From Mitosporidium daphniae (lineage: Eukaryota > Microsporidia): a stretch of 35,096 nucleotides of DNA. The stretch lies in contig NW_013546334.1 of assembly GCF_000760515.2 (NCBI RefSeq), positions 1 to 35,096 on the forward strand, in the 5' to 3' direction. The notes under the pieces are model-generated. The model had not been told where the DNA came from and made no database searches. It saw only the letters and a program-made list of their open reading frames with translations. Of this stretch, positions 22,119 through 32,443 are shown in pieces. The first letter of the stretch is position 1. Each line of letters opens with the position of its first letter. The position numbers and the translations under genes were made by a program.

Positions 22119-23306
22119 TTAAACCTGTGGATCCTCAAAGGAGCAGCATGAAGAGTCTGCTAAAATGATTAAAAAAGCTTTTTTGATACCTGCATTTTCA
22201 TCATCTTCTTCTTCGTCGTCATATTCGTCATTGCCAGTATGTCGACCACCATTGACACCATCAGAATCACTATTTTCTAGCATTTGATTATCATTAGATC
22301 CAGCATTCAATTCGGTCCTCCTGAGGTCGCGGAGGTAGATATCTTTTCCAGAACAGAAGCCCTCCTGCACCTGAAATAGAGTGAGAGCCAGGCGAGGGCC
22401 CGTCTCCACAAGATGCAGCTTTCTTGTAGCCTTTTTCTTTTTTGAAAGCTTCAATTCGGCAGAAACGCCCTGGTCGGTGGGATCCTTTTTTGCGGCTGCA
22501 ATATTCCTTGAAATTAGAGTGATGGCTTACTCAAGAACAAAATCGGCCAAATCTTTGCCGGCTTCAATGATTTCTGAAATGTTTTTTTCTGCTTTTGACA
22601 GGATTTCTCGTATCGATGATTCTGGATCCCTCACCATGATTTTATATTGGCGGATCTGGATTTGATCCTGCTTTGGATGATAACTAAACAAAAGCACGCG
22701 CTTCGCTTGCGATAATTGCGCCTAACCCTGTCAAAAATGGAGCGACTTACATGTGAAGAGAAATTTGATGGGGGGAACAAATTTTTGAGGAAGGTTTCAC
22801 AGAGCACCAAATGGCTTTCGGGGTTCTCTCTTTCAAAGCCATCGAAAATAACAAGCGGGGAGAGCGAAACTGCATTTCCAAGAGACACCGGATGTGGCAT
22901 GCTGTTGAAAACATCCTTCATCAAAGAATACGAGTCGATGTTAAAATAAAGGGTCGGCCCTTGTGAAAAGCGTGCCATTCTAAGCACCGAGTTGAAAAGG
23001 GTCTGCGAAAAAAAGAGGCAATTTGTAACGTTCAGTTGGCTACACACGGCCATATAGTCCTTGATTTTGGTTGTTTTTTTCTCGACCAGATTGATGGCGG
23101 TTCGGGGACTCATCATTGTGCGAAAGTTGAGCACCAACTCTGCGAGCAGCGGGCTTTGAACAGAGCCAAGTTTTACAACAAACGAGGAAGGGCCTTCGCT
23201 GTTGTTTTTTGTGTGCTCTTGCGACTGTACAGCTGAAGCCTGACGCTGTCTCTTGTTTTTTTTCCTCTAAAAATAAAAATCAAAAAGACACAACATTTCG
23301 GGCCAT
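22119..23306 (-). CDS. SSF1: SSF1 / Peter Pan, Brix-domain 60S biogenesis factor
   Basis: Exons 23306-23295, 23266-22751, 22721-22531, 22506-22190 and 22159-22119; introns of 28, 29, 24 and 30 nt; 358 aa. Exon 1 encodes only MARN, which joined to RKKNKRQR gives the usual basic N-terminus. SFVVKLGSVQSPLLAELVL, MSPRTAINL, FSQGPTLYFNIDSYSLMKDV, AKRVLLFSYHPKQDQIQIRQY and KLHLVETGPRLALTLFQVQEG follow the Brix domain order of Ssf1/Ppan. The C-terminus is acidic (DEYDDEEEDDENA). The Brix domain binds pre-rRNA, and Ssf1 acts in early 60S assembly and 27S processing. Without the second intron the conserved VLL-Y strand falls out of frame, so that junction is well supported. The last intron is stop-free and a multiple of three. 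Confidence 0.9.
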
Positions 23307-23359
23307 AGGTACAGTACAAAGGAATTAAAAATAAAAATAAAATAAAATTATTTATTTAA

Positions 23360-25229
23360 TCATTCGTCGGCATCGATGGGGCCGGCGGCCTTTGGCTTTG
23401 GACCCCCCGCGGGCTTGCTCATCACAATGGAGTCTATACGCAGAATTGAAAGCGCAGCATCGACCGCAAGATGCAATGCAGATGCCTTTGTTGCATAAAG
23501 ATCCATGATCTGGGCATCAAGCACATCTAGGGTGCCATTTTGCTGTCCAAGCGATTCCACATCTACACCGATGGATCGCTGACCTGCCTCATGGGCAGCG
23601 GAAAGCTGCGCGAGAATCTGCAAATGGTCAAGCCCGCTATTTTCGCAAAGGATTTTGGGGATCGCCTCCAGGGCCTGGCCAAACTTTTTGATGCCATATT
23701 GAGTGAGACCTGGAATGGCTACTGCCATGTTTTGCAAATATATGGAGAGAGCCATCTCGGTTGCCCCTGCACCAGGTAGCAACCGGCCATCCTTGGTAAG
23801 CGATTTTACAACATTTACACCATCATCAATGGCTCGTTCCACGTCATCCAAGAAATTCAGTGTGGACCCTCTTAGAACTATCGAAGCGATCCTGGAGGTG
23901 GAATCTAAAAGCTTAGTAAAAGAGGATTCCATACCGCTCTTGAAAATTGTGCATAAATCGGAGCCAATTTCAATCGTTTCAACCAGGTCGCAATATCCCA
24001 TCTCCTCGGCCATAGGGGCACCCTATTGATTACAAACGATCTCTATACAAGTCTGGCAAGGGCGGTAGCCCCAGTGGCGCGACATAGTCTTTGAAGGTCA
24101 AACTTTGAGGCAATTCTGAAGGCAATAAGTCCATATTGATTGATAAAGTGAAGTGTGATGTCGCCAATTGTTCCGCCAGTAACGATCACTTTTACTCCGC
24201 TGTCCGAAATTTCTTTGACTTGGGCCTCGACAAGCTTTTCTTCTCCAGAGCTGAAGGAGATCAGCTCGGAGGCATTGCGAAGAAGAACAGTGCCTTTTGT
24301 CTCTGTCCTCCCAATGTCAAGCGGACACGAAAATATGGCTACTTTGGCATTTGTGGCTCGTTTAAGGCGACCTAGTGATAAATAAAATTTCCCACAAATT
24401 GATACTTTCTGGCTCTCTGTTGAAAACCATGCCATGGACCAGTGTAGAATCTGCAATGGAGCCTCCCATCACTTTAACAACCCTAATCGAGTCTACATTG
24501 AAGCTTTTCGGATTCTTCGACGGCATAATGGTAACGCATGCGTCAGCAATGAGTCCGGAGAGCAAATCCTCATATCCATACTAGGATGATAAGATTTAAG
24601 GCCACCCACCTGCTTGCTAGAAACGGAAGATTTAATTGCAAAAATTAAATCCTGCTTTGTGAAGGTCGAAATAGTTTGAATGACAAGTTCTGCAATGTAA
24701 AGTTTTTGTGTGAGATGATTACCTTTCATGTGCAAAGAAGCCAATTCAAATGCCCTCTCATATCCATCGATAATGTCGCTTGGATGAATTCCAATTGAAA
24801 TCAGCTCTTCGGCCTTTTTTAGCAATTCACCAGCAAAGACAAGAACAAAATTGGTTTGGTCGCCATTCTAGTCGTCAGGATGAACCCTACCTCTTGTTCT
24901 TGCTGTTGCGACGCCATGACCAACAGCTTGGCTGCTGGATGCACAACATCAAGCTCTCTGATAATTGTCGCTGCATCATTGGTAACGAAAAGCTTTTCCA
25001 GCTGATTGACGATAAGTTTGTTCATTCCTGCACGATGAAGCGGATGAACATACCGTGCGGCCCAAACGAGGTCCTAGTAATTCTGCACAAATCTTGGCAC
25101 GCCGAAATGTTACGCAAAATGGCATCCTCAACATGCTATAGGAATGTGGTTGAGCGCACAACGACATACCTTATATCCTTCCTTGAGGAGTGTCGTGAAT
25201 GAATTGGACTTTCCAACTTGCAACGCCAT
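23360..25229 (-). CDS. CCT8: CCT8, theta subunit of the TRiC/CCT chaperonin
   Basis: Exons 25229-25170, 25135-25054, 25027-24891, 24867-24610, 24580-24406, 24371-24049 and 24022-23360; introns of 34, 26, 23, 29, 34 and 26 nt; 565 aa, a normal length. Theta-specific sequence is clear: LLKEGYKHVEDAILRNISAC, TSFGPHGMNKLIVNQLEKLFVTNDAATIIREL, HPAAKLLVMASQQQEQE, LVHGMVFNRE, ETKGTVLL, GATALARL, LRGSTLNFLDDVERAIDDGVN, LPGAGATE and the terminal SIVMSKPAGGPKP. The nucleotide-binding GDGT motif reads GDQT at residues 95-98 across the third exon junction. CCT folds actin, tubulin and WD40 proteins, several of which are encoded nearby. The ATG lies in ATTTTTAAATG; AATAAA follows within ~10 nt of the stop. 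Confidence 0.95.
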
Positions 25230-25291
25230 TTAAAAATATCGTGAATTTACGCTTTATGCAAATACTGGCATTTTAAATTTTAGTTTACAAT

Positions 25292-26684
25292 TTAATTATA
25301 GACGGTTTTCAGGTAAAAGTCAATATCTTCAATGGCATTTTCCAATGCCAATGCCTCATCACAATCCTCGCCACCATTTAAGATGACATCCCGCAGCGAA
25401 CTTTCCAGCAATAGACGCTGCTCGATAAGCACGTCCTTTTTCAGTGGATCCAGCAGCAGCTTCTCGTCTTCTTGGTTGATAATTAATTTGACCCCTTGTT
25501 TGAGGGCCGAATTTTTTGTTTCCTCCTGTTCTTTTCTTTTATTGTCCTGATAGCTTTCTTCTTTGATTTTTGCATCTTTTACTTGATCTGGATAGGGGAG
25601 GGTGGAAATACTCTTGCAATACATTTGCTGTTCTTGTTGGATATTTCGAATAATAATCAGTAGTTGAAGGTGTAACGACCCTATCTCTGTGCTGCCCATT
25701 TTCTCCATCATCTGCTGGATCTGCTCAATACCATCCATCATCTCTTTTCGGATCAGAATGCAATTGGTCATCTCTTCTTGGCCACTTGTGGCACTATTCA
25801 TGATGTTTGACGCTATTTTTTACCTGATGTTTTGCAAGTGAGCAATGTAATTTTTCTTGATATCTTCAATATCTTGCCTAATCTTCCTGCTGCTCTCGTA
25901 TAGAGATATCAATGGGAGAAGTAGATCCCGATCAAAAAGATATTGAACGATAAACATGTTGCAAGTGCTGCATGTTCGAATTGGATAAGAGATCGGCTTT
26001 TTTTTCAAAAATAACGAACAATTGTTGCAAATGGACTTGCCGCACACTTTACAGTGGTATCTTTTTAAAAAGTCGACAAGCGAATAAAAAGGCCTCAAGC
26101 AGCCCTTACATGATGCATCTTTTTCTTCGATATTTCGCGGCTCAAGAAGCAACATGTTTGCCTTTTTCAAATCTCTCACATCCATTTCCTTCAAATTCGC
26201 CTCTGAAAAGCAATGCAAAATCTAATTTTAAACATGGAACGCCCACATCTTCGTAGCTTTGAATTATCTCCTCAATTGGGTCAGATAAGGCAATGTGTGT
26301 CTCGTCTTGAAAATGGCGTTGTGATTTGTATTTTTCCCTGAGCCGGGAAAAGTCTTCCATCTTTGAAACCATAACTCCGGGCATAAAAAACGTGCTAACC
26401 GAACCTTATTTCAGTTTTCAAAGCTTACCTTTGTTGAAATTGAAAACACGATTTACACACATCTTTAAACGTACCAATGAAAGGGTCGTATTGCTCAGAG
26501 AGATCAAGACGAAGTTCCCATTCGCCCCAGTGCTTGCCGCAGAAAATATGTGCACATCTATTGATTAAAACGGGCCAAAAATGGCTTACTTTGGACAACT
26601 GTACTTGCCCGAGATGAAGGAAAAAGCTACCGTGCATGTGGGGAAGTTGCATAAAAATGGAGAATATAAAAATTTGCCACTCAT
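25292..26684 (-). CDS. VAC1: VAC1/PEP7 (rabenosyn-5-like) tandem FYVE-type zinc-finger protein
   Basis: Exons 26684-26590, 26557-26429, 26394-26247, 26221-25824 and 25793-25292; introns of 32, 34, 25 and 30 nt; 423 aa. The first FYVE-like finger (~12-72) has CNFPTC, SCPKCAHIFCGKH and VCKSC, but reads GKYSCPKC where FYVE domains have RRHHCRxC. The second (~160-215) has CKGC, LKRYHCKVCGKSICNNC and RTCSTC. Helical sequence and a C-terminal region with LLLDPLKKDVLIEQ and a final helix (ALENAIEDIDFYL) follow, similar to the Rab-binding helical ends of rabenosyn/Vac1. Vac1 couples PI3P, Rab5 and Vps45 in vacuole/endosome fusion. The ATG at 26684 is immediately preceded in frame by a stop. Donor choice of the third intron (GTGGGC) is the least certain. 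Confidence 0.75.
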
Positions 26685-27039
26685 CGTTCAGAGGATCGGT
26701 TGATGGTTTTCAGCAGAATCAATAAATTGCAAAAATTGGTCGCCAGGGCCACTAAACATAAAGATTCCAAAATTGTAAAAACGATCAAATGTAATGCCAT
26801 TTTAACGCCTCCCTCCCCCCTTTTATAAATAAAGCCAATTGTTGCCTCTGAATGCAGCAGGTGTAACATAGATTTACACTATTTTGGAAAGCAGGCACAG
26901 ACATTTCATGTATATATGAATAGCTACCAGCTAAAGTTTGCACCTAACCCTAAATATCACATGCGCAGGTAAATTGTGAATCGTGACTGTCCACTTTAAA
27001 AGGAACTCACACTTTTATCAAATTGCACATATTTTTTAA
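26685..27039. promoter_or_regulatory. 355-bp divergent region between VAC1 and PFKFB
   Basis: No gene is supported here; a 62-codon minus-strand ORF is uninterrupted but unconvincing. The region contains a telomere-repeat-like CCTAACCCTAAA at 26943-26954, about 90 bp before the PFKFB start, and a T-tract ending in AAATG at that start. It probably holds both promoters. Confidence 0.5.
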
Positions 27040-28710
27040 ATGACAAAAAGATCAGTTCTCACGAATAGCAGTCACGATGCTCACAAAAGTGAGCATGCAA
27101 TTTCTTCCCAATGCCCATCTCCACTTTCACTGATTAAAGATTCGAAATCGTCTAAACTAAAAGTTGTGTGCGGTAGCTAACTTTCTGTTATTTCTAGTTA
27201 TGGTTGGGCTTCCCGCCAGGGGAAAGACATTTATGGCAAGAAAGTTATGCCGCTATCTTTCATGGCTCGGCTATTCGGCAGCAACATTCAATGTTGGTAA
27301 CTATAGAAGGGGGCAAGCCGGCCCGAGCGTACACCATTCCTTTTTCGATCCGGAGAATGAGGAAGGGGTAGTTTCGCGAAAAAAAGCGGCAGAAGCGGCC
27401 CTCAATTCACTTGCTGCCTGGTTGAACGAAGAAGACTCGATCGGCCAATGTATGCAGAGCCTTTCCTAATGATAGCGTTTTATTCGAACGAAAATGACCT
27501 ATCCTTTGTGCTGGCCGAGTCTATTGGCAAAGTGGCCATTTACGATGCCACCAATTCTACTCGCGATAGGCGACTTTGGATTGTAGATCAAGTTTTGAAG
27601 CTTAAAGCTGCCTCTTCTTCTTCACAAATCCTTTTCATAGAAAGTGTTTGCAATGACCTTGGCATTGTTAACTCCAACATCATACAAGTCAAGCTCTCTT
27701 CGCCAGACTATAAGGACTCGGCAGATCCTGAACAGGCGAAAATCGACTTTATTAGGCGAATAAAGCACTATGAAAATGCCTATGAGCCGCTCTCGGAGGA
27801 AGAATGGTCTTGCACTGGTAAGTTGTCCTTACCCAACCCAAGGAATCGATCCGCTACCTCCAATGATCAAGATCATTGATGTGGGTAAAGAAATTAAGCT
27901 CTCCAATTGCAAGTGGTATTGGCAGACAAGGGTCGCCTCTTACTTGATGAATCTCCACATAACGCCGAGGTGTATTTATATTTTTCGTGTACCTTTGATC
28001 AAATTTCATTCATCCTAGCATGGAGAATCCGAATTCAATCTACAGGGCCGAATCGGGGGCGATTCATCGCTCTCTGAAAACGGGATTCTATTTGCAAAAG
28101 CGCTTCCAGAATGGTTGCGAAACCACTTTGGCGTCAAAAACAACCTTACGGTACTTGCGGTCCTTTATATTTCCCAACCTTTTGGCATCATTTTCGTGAT
28201 AAAAATTCTTGTTTTATTTATTCGATTTTGATGAAATAGGTTTGGACGTCCACTCTCAAGCGATGCATAGAGACCGCAGTGAACCTTAACTATCCAAAGC
28301 TTGCATGGAAAGCGTTGGACGAGCTCAATACAGGCATCTGTGATGGGATGCGCTATGAAGAAATAGAAACCATGTTCAGCAATGAATATTCCGCCAGAAA
28401 TAAGAACAAGTTCTATTATCGATACCCGAACGGGGAATCCTATGCAGATCTTGTATTAAGGCTTGAACCAATCATAATTGAGCTTGAGAGGCAGAAGGAT
28501 ATTTTGGTGATCGGACATCAAGCCGTACTTCGAGCAATTGTTGCGTATTTTACGGGCGTCACACAAGAGCAATTGCCCTATGTAGTGATCCCATTGCATA
28601 CGGTCTTAGAGCTGCGACCGATGACATACAACTGTGAGGTCATCGAGCATCATATTGGAATCCCCGCTGTAGATACGCACATAGACCGCATCAAACTACC
28701 TCTGAGGTAA
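27040..28710 (+). CDS. PFKFB: 6-phosphofructo-2-kinase/fructose-2,6-bisphosphatase (bifunctional)
   Basis: Exons 27040-27172, 27198-27449, 27476-27817, 27843-27988, 28019-28150 and 28240-28710; introns of 25, 26, 25, 30 and 89 nt; 491 aa. The kinase half has Walker A GLPARGKT (48-55), FNVGNYRR and YDATNSTRDRR. The phosphatase half has RHGE with the catalytic His at 292, GRIGGDSSLS, WTSTLKRCIETA, the catalytic Glu in LDELNTG (363) and the second His in IGHQAVLRA (428). The residues for both activities are present, so it is likely able both to make and to degrade fructose 2,6-bisphosphate, which sets glycolytic flux. The intron after IFR separates the RHGE motif. Some yeast paralogues lack the phosphatase His; this one does not. 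The start follows ATTTTTTAAATG. Confidence 0.93.
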
Positions 28711-28789
28711 ATCCGTTGAAAGCTTTTTAAATTGAAGCATTTTACGATTAAATTTGAATTGAAAACTTGATGCTTTCCCAATGGCTTTT

Positions 28790-28847
28790 AAAATTACAAT
28801 CCCAAAAATTACAATCCCAAAAGTTGGAGTCCTAAAAGTTGGAATTT
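28790..28847. repeat. Quasi-tandem ~15-bp A-rich repeats just upstream of EFL1
   Basis: Four head-to-tail units: AAAATTACAATCCC, AAAAATTACAATCCC, AAAAGTTGGAGTCCT and AAAAGTTGGAATTT. The first pair and the second pair are each near-identical. They end ~20 bp before the EFL1 ATG, inside the only promoter space that gene has (157 bp after PFKFB). They could be promoter elements or simple slippage. Confidence 0.7.
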
Positions 28848-28867
28848 AATTTCTTTTACCCTTAATA

Positions 28868-31800
28868 ATGCACCCAGACATTGTCAAGTTCAAGTCCATC
28901 CACATTCGAAATGTCGTCATATTGGCCCACGTGGACCATGGTATAATGACACGGTTTTACTTTTTTAGGAAAAACGACGCTTACAGATAGTCTTCTCGCG
29001 CATCAGGGTCTTATTTCCCAATTCCAAGCCGGCCAGCTTCGCTACCTTGATTCGCTCCCGGAGGAACAAAGAAGGGGAATTACAATGAAATCAGCATGTG
29101 TGGCTTTAAAATATGCCCCAATAGCGGCCAGACTTTACCCGGTCGACAAGTTAACATATTTGAGAAGCTCTCTTGGGTCTGATCATCTCGCGTTGGATGC
29201 ACTCTCCATTTCCGGCCCTGATTTAGGTTCTTCCAAAAGCCCTGGGAGCTATAATAATCTGAATAGGGACTCAAATGTCCCTGTCTCTTTGGTGTCCTCA
29301 TCAAAGCATGATTCCGAGCACATACTTGTGCATCTGATAGATACGCCTGGCCATGTTGATTTTTACGGTCAAGTATATTGCTCAGCACAGCTTGCAGATG
29401 GGACTATCATCGCCGTAGATGTGTCCGAAGGAATTTGCGCCCAAACAATGGCGGCTTTTCATCTGGCATGGGACCTGCGATTGGTGCCTGTCTTGTTTTT
29501 GAACAAAATTGACCGACTTATTGTGGAGCTGCATCTTTCGCCTATGGAAATATTTAATCGTTTGCTACAGCTTCTAGAATCTGTCAATGCAACATGTAGC
29601 ATTTTTCGCCATCAAACCCCATCATGCCCCCTTGATGTAGAAGAGGGCGATCCTTTCTATTTTGAGCCAAGAAAAGGAAATGTCCTTTTTGGATCGGCGT
29701 TGGACGGTTGGGCGTTTCGTTTGAATCTGTTTGCAAACTTGTTTTCTAAGAAAATTCCAACGCTTCCCAAACGCGAGCTAAATCAGAAGCTTTGGTCGGC
29801 GTCTTTTTTCTTGTCGAAAAGGCGCGAAATTCTTCCTGTTGAAAAGGGCGAAACTCCCCTTTTTGTTTCTCTTATTATGGAAAACATTTGCTCCGTTTAT
29901 AAGGCCCTCCTTTTTGACGATGGTACAGAACAAATTCAAAAGATCTGTCAATCATTTTCGCTATCATTTACCCCGGCGTCCGTCAAGGATAGAAAAATGC
30001 TACTCCGAACAATATTCACGAGCTGGATTCCATTGGCTCCCTGTGTTTTTGATGCGATTGCTGACTCCATTCCTTCAGCTCATTCTCGAAGGGTGGGAAT
30101 TTTTGGTGATCATTGCGAAAAGGGAGCTGGAACGACACTAGCATTCCTGGCAAAACCGATCATATACCCTGAACTGACTGAAGAACTCTTGAGGAGCAGT
30201 ATCTGTGAATGGACACGTCCCACCATTCAAAACGGCTTAGAAAATGAGCACGAGTCTTCACTGACTGCCCATTCTTCTTGCCCTTTAGAAAAACTGGTGA
30301 TGATGGGGCGACTATATTCTGGAGCCCTTTCTACCGCCTCTATTGGTGACATTTACTTTTCGTCATCAAATGCTATTGGGTTTGACGGGACCAAGTTTGA
30401 CCGCCACACATTCAAGCTGGAGAAAGGCCGCTTCCGTCTCTACCAACTTATGGGGTCGAAGCTCATTGAGGTTGATTGTGTTCCCGAGGGAAACATCTTT
30501 GGTATCTCTGGAGTGTTAAGCGCAACAAAGGGCATCTTTGTCAAAAGTGGTACGCTTACATCTTTGCCCGTTGATGAAAAAATTCCGATCCATAGTTATT
30601 CCTGTCCTAGCAAAATGCCACTTTATCACAACGATGCTTCAAATTCTCTGCATGGCACACCTGATGATCATCAAACATCTTCGGCAATGATGGGTGTACC
30701 ATTGATCAGTGTTTCTGTAGAGCCTACAACATCCCTACGTGATCTTACACAGCTGCAGTTTGCACTGCTGCTACTTTATCAAACCGATCCATCGATCAAT
30801 GTCTCATTTACGGACATGGGTGAGTTGATCCTCAAAACTTGTGGAATGCTGCATTTAGAGCAATCTCTTAAAGAGCTCAAGTCGCTAGTAAGCTTTCCGA
30901 TTTCAGTATCTGATCCCATCGTTCCGCTAGGTGAAACCATTGGCGATGCACAGACAACAAAACAGGTTCACCACATGCAAGAAAACTTTTCTGTTCTCGC
31001 ATGTCTAAATCCCTCGTTTTTCAGGGACTTTTCCGATGTCTCTGCAAAACCGGATGCTTTGATTGAGACAACATGTGGCACGTACACACAAAATCGAATT
31101 TTTGATCCAAATTCTGGTGCTGAACCGGATCGTTGTAAATTGGTTGGTTGTGAGATGAACGACGCCATTTGCTCGTGTGTGCCCCTGAAAATGGAGGCAA
31201 GCATTGGCGATCAATTTTGCACATTGACGCTCAATGTCACTGTTGTCAAAAACAACACCTGCACACCAACACTTACGATTGACCCCAGTTGCGCAACGTA
31301 TGAAGAGATTATTAAAAGGGCCTTTTCAATTGCCATCTCAAATGGCCCTTTATGCGGAGAGCGAGTTTATGGTGTTGGATTTTCCATTCTCCACCTTTGT
31401 CTCGATGGTCAGCATCTTTCCGATTTCGATAAAACATTGCTGTTTTCGCCGATACGCAAGATGCTTCATCTTGCCATTCTTCTTGCAGACCCAAAGCTGA
31501 TGCAGGGATATAATGAAATTTCTATCCTGGTTCCAGGTTCGTCCCATTTCGATGTCCATGCCCTACTTTCTCCATTAAGATATTTGTCTTCTATATTGGG
31601 CACAATGTTTCACCATATTTTGTGTTTCCATATTTTGTTTCCCCATATTTTCGCTCCCTTTTGGTGCTAATTTTTATTTGTTGTAGGAGAATGGCTGGGT
31701 AAAGTATATGCGCTGATCAGCAAATCGGAGGGCGATATCATTGTGGGATCCGAATTTATCGCTGAGCGCAATTCATTTCACATACTCACGCACGTTCCGG

Positions 31801-32099
31801 TGCGGTTTTCAGCCGCTTTTGTTGATGGTACTGGAAGACCTATACCCAACCCTAACCCTATAGAATTGAGGTCAAAAACAGCCGGTGCCGCCTTTGTCAA
31901 CATTTCGTATTTTGGGCTCAAAGCCATGAAGGGTTCTTTGCTTGTCTGCACAGATTTGATCGAAAATGACACTGCTGTCATGGACCATTCCTCCATACAA
32001 CGAGAACTTGCCCAAAAAACCCGAATTAGAAAAGGACTGTTTGTTTCAACAAAGCTCACGCTTGATGGTGAAAAACAGCGAACGCTTAGGAGATGCTAA
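28868..32099 (+). CDS. EFL1: EFL1/Ria1, EF-2-like GTPase of 60S maturation
   Basis: Exons 28868-28940, 28969-31536, 31687-31827 and 31864-32099; introns of 28, 150 and 36 nt; 1005 aa. G1 is AHVDHGKT (20-27, split by intron 1). Switch I ends RRGITMKS, G3 is DTPGHVDF and G4 is NKID. Later, the joined exons give ISILVPGEWLGKVYALIS and FVDELRSKTAGAAF, both matching conserved EFL1/EF-2 segments. The end TRIRKGLFVSTKLTLDGEKQRTLRRC is the typical EFL1 terminus. With the SBDS protein, EFL1 releases eIF6/Tif6 from nascent 60S subunits in the cytoplasm. The 36-nt intron is stop-free and in frame, so an ORF finder would translate it. Splicing removes 12 extra residues (GTGRPIPNPNPI region) and restores the family sequence. 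Confidence 0.92.
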
Positions 32100-32260
32100 C
32101 GCGATTGACATTGCATTCAAACGATTTGCAATGGTCCTTATATAAAAACGGCGTTTATATCGGCATTTATGCACCTCAGGCTCTTCGTATGGTGCCCTGA
32201 ATGATGACCACACATGCCTTGAGCGTTACCTTCATCGATGTACGCCCTTAATTTCTTTAA

Positions 32261-32443
32261 ATGCTCCGCAGCAAGCTCAATTTGGCCGCCATGCCATATG
32301 GTAATCTATTAAAGCAGTTTGATGTTCTTTCTAGCTATGAAGAAAGACTCATGGGAAAGCAAATGGTATCTGCCGATGAATCCAGGTTCCCAACTGATAC
32401 GGAAGATTCCTCTGTTTTGGATGTGGAAAACATGTCCCTTTGA
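32261..32443 (+). CDS. Small hypothetical ORF (60 aa), antisense to the ATG13 3' end
   Basis: Begins at an ATG in CTTTAAATG, similar to the start context of several genes here, and has a plausible composition (LLKQFDVLSSYEERLMGKQ, then an acidic Ser/Thr-rich end). No family is recognised. It overlaps the ATG13 stop region on the opposite strand by 109 bp, so it is either a real small overlapping gene or a shadow of that exon. Nothing else occupies 32100-32334, the 235-bp gap between the EFL1 and ATG13 stops. Confidence 0.2.
   Translation: MLRSKLNLAAMPYGNLLKQFDVLSSYEERLMGKQMVSADESRFPTDTEDSSVLDVENMSL

Noticed and set aside
26681-26869. 62-codon minus-strand ORF with a hydrophobic stretch
   Set aside because: No recognisable family. 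It ends at the stop just upstream of the VAC1 ATG and looks like chance openness in a promoter.
26685-27039. Telomerase RNA candidate, because CCTAACCCTAAA could be a template
   Set aside because: The interval is only 355 bp and must hold two divergent promoters. No pseudoknot, boundary stem or Sm-like site was visible, and similar motifs occur elsewhere in coding and intron sequence.
32195-32235. CTGAATGATGA looking like joined D' and C' boxes
   Set aside because: No outer C or D box and no guide to rRNA recognised.
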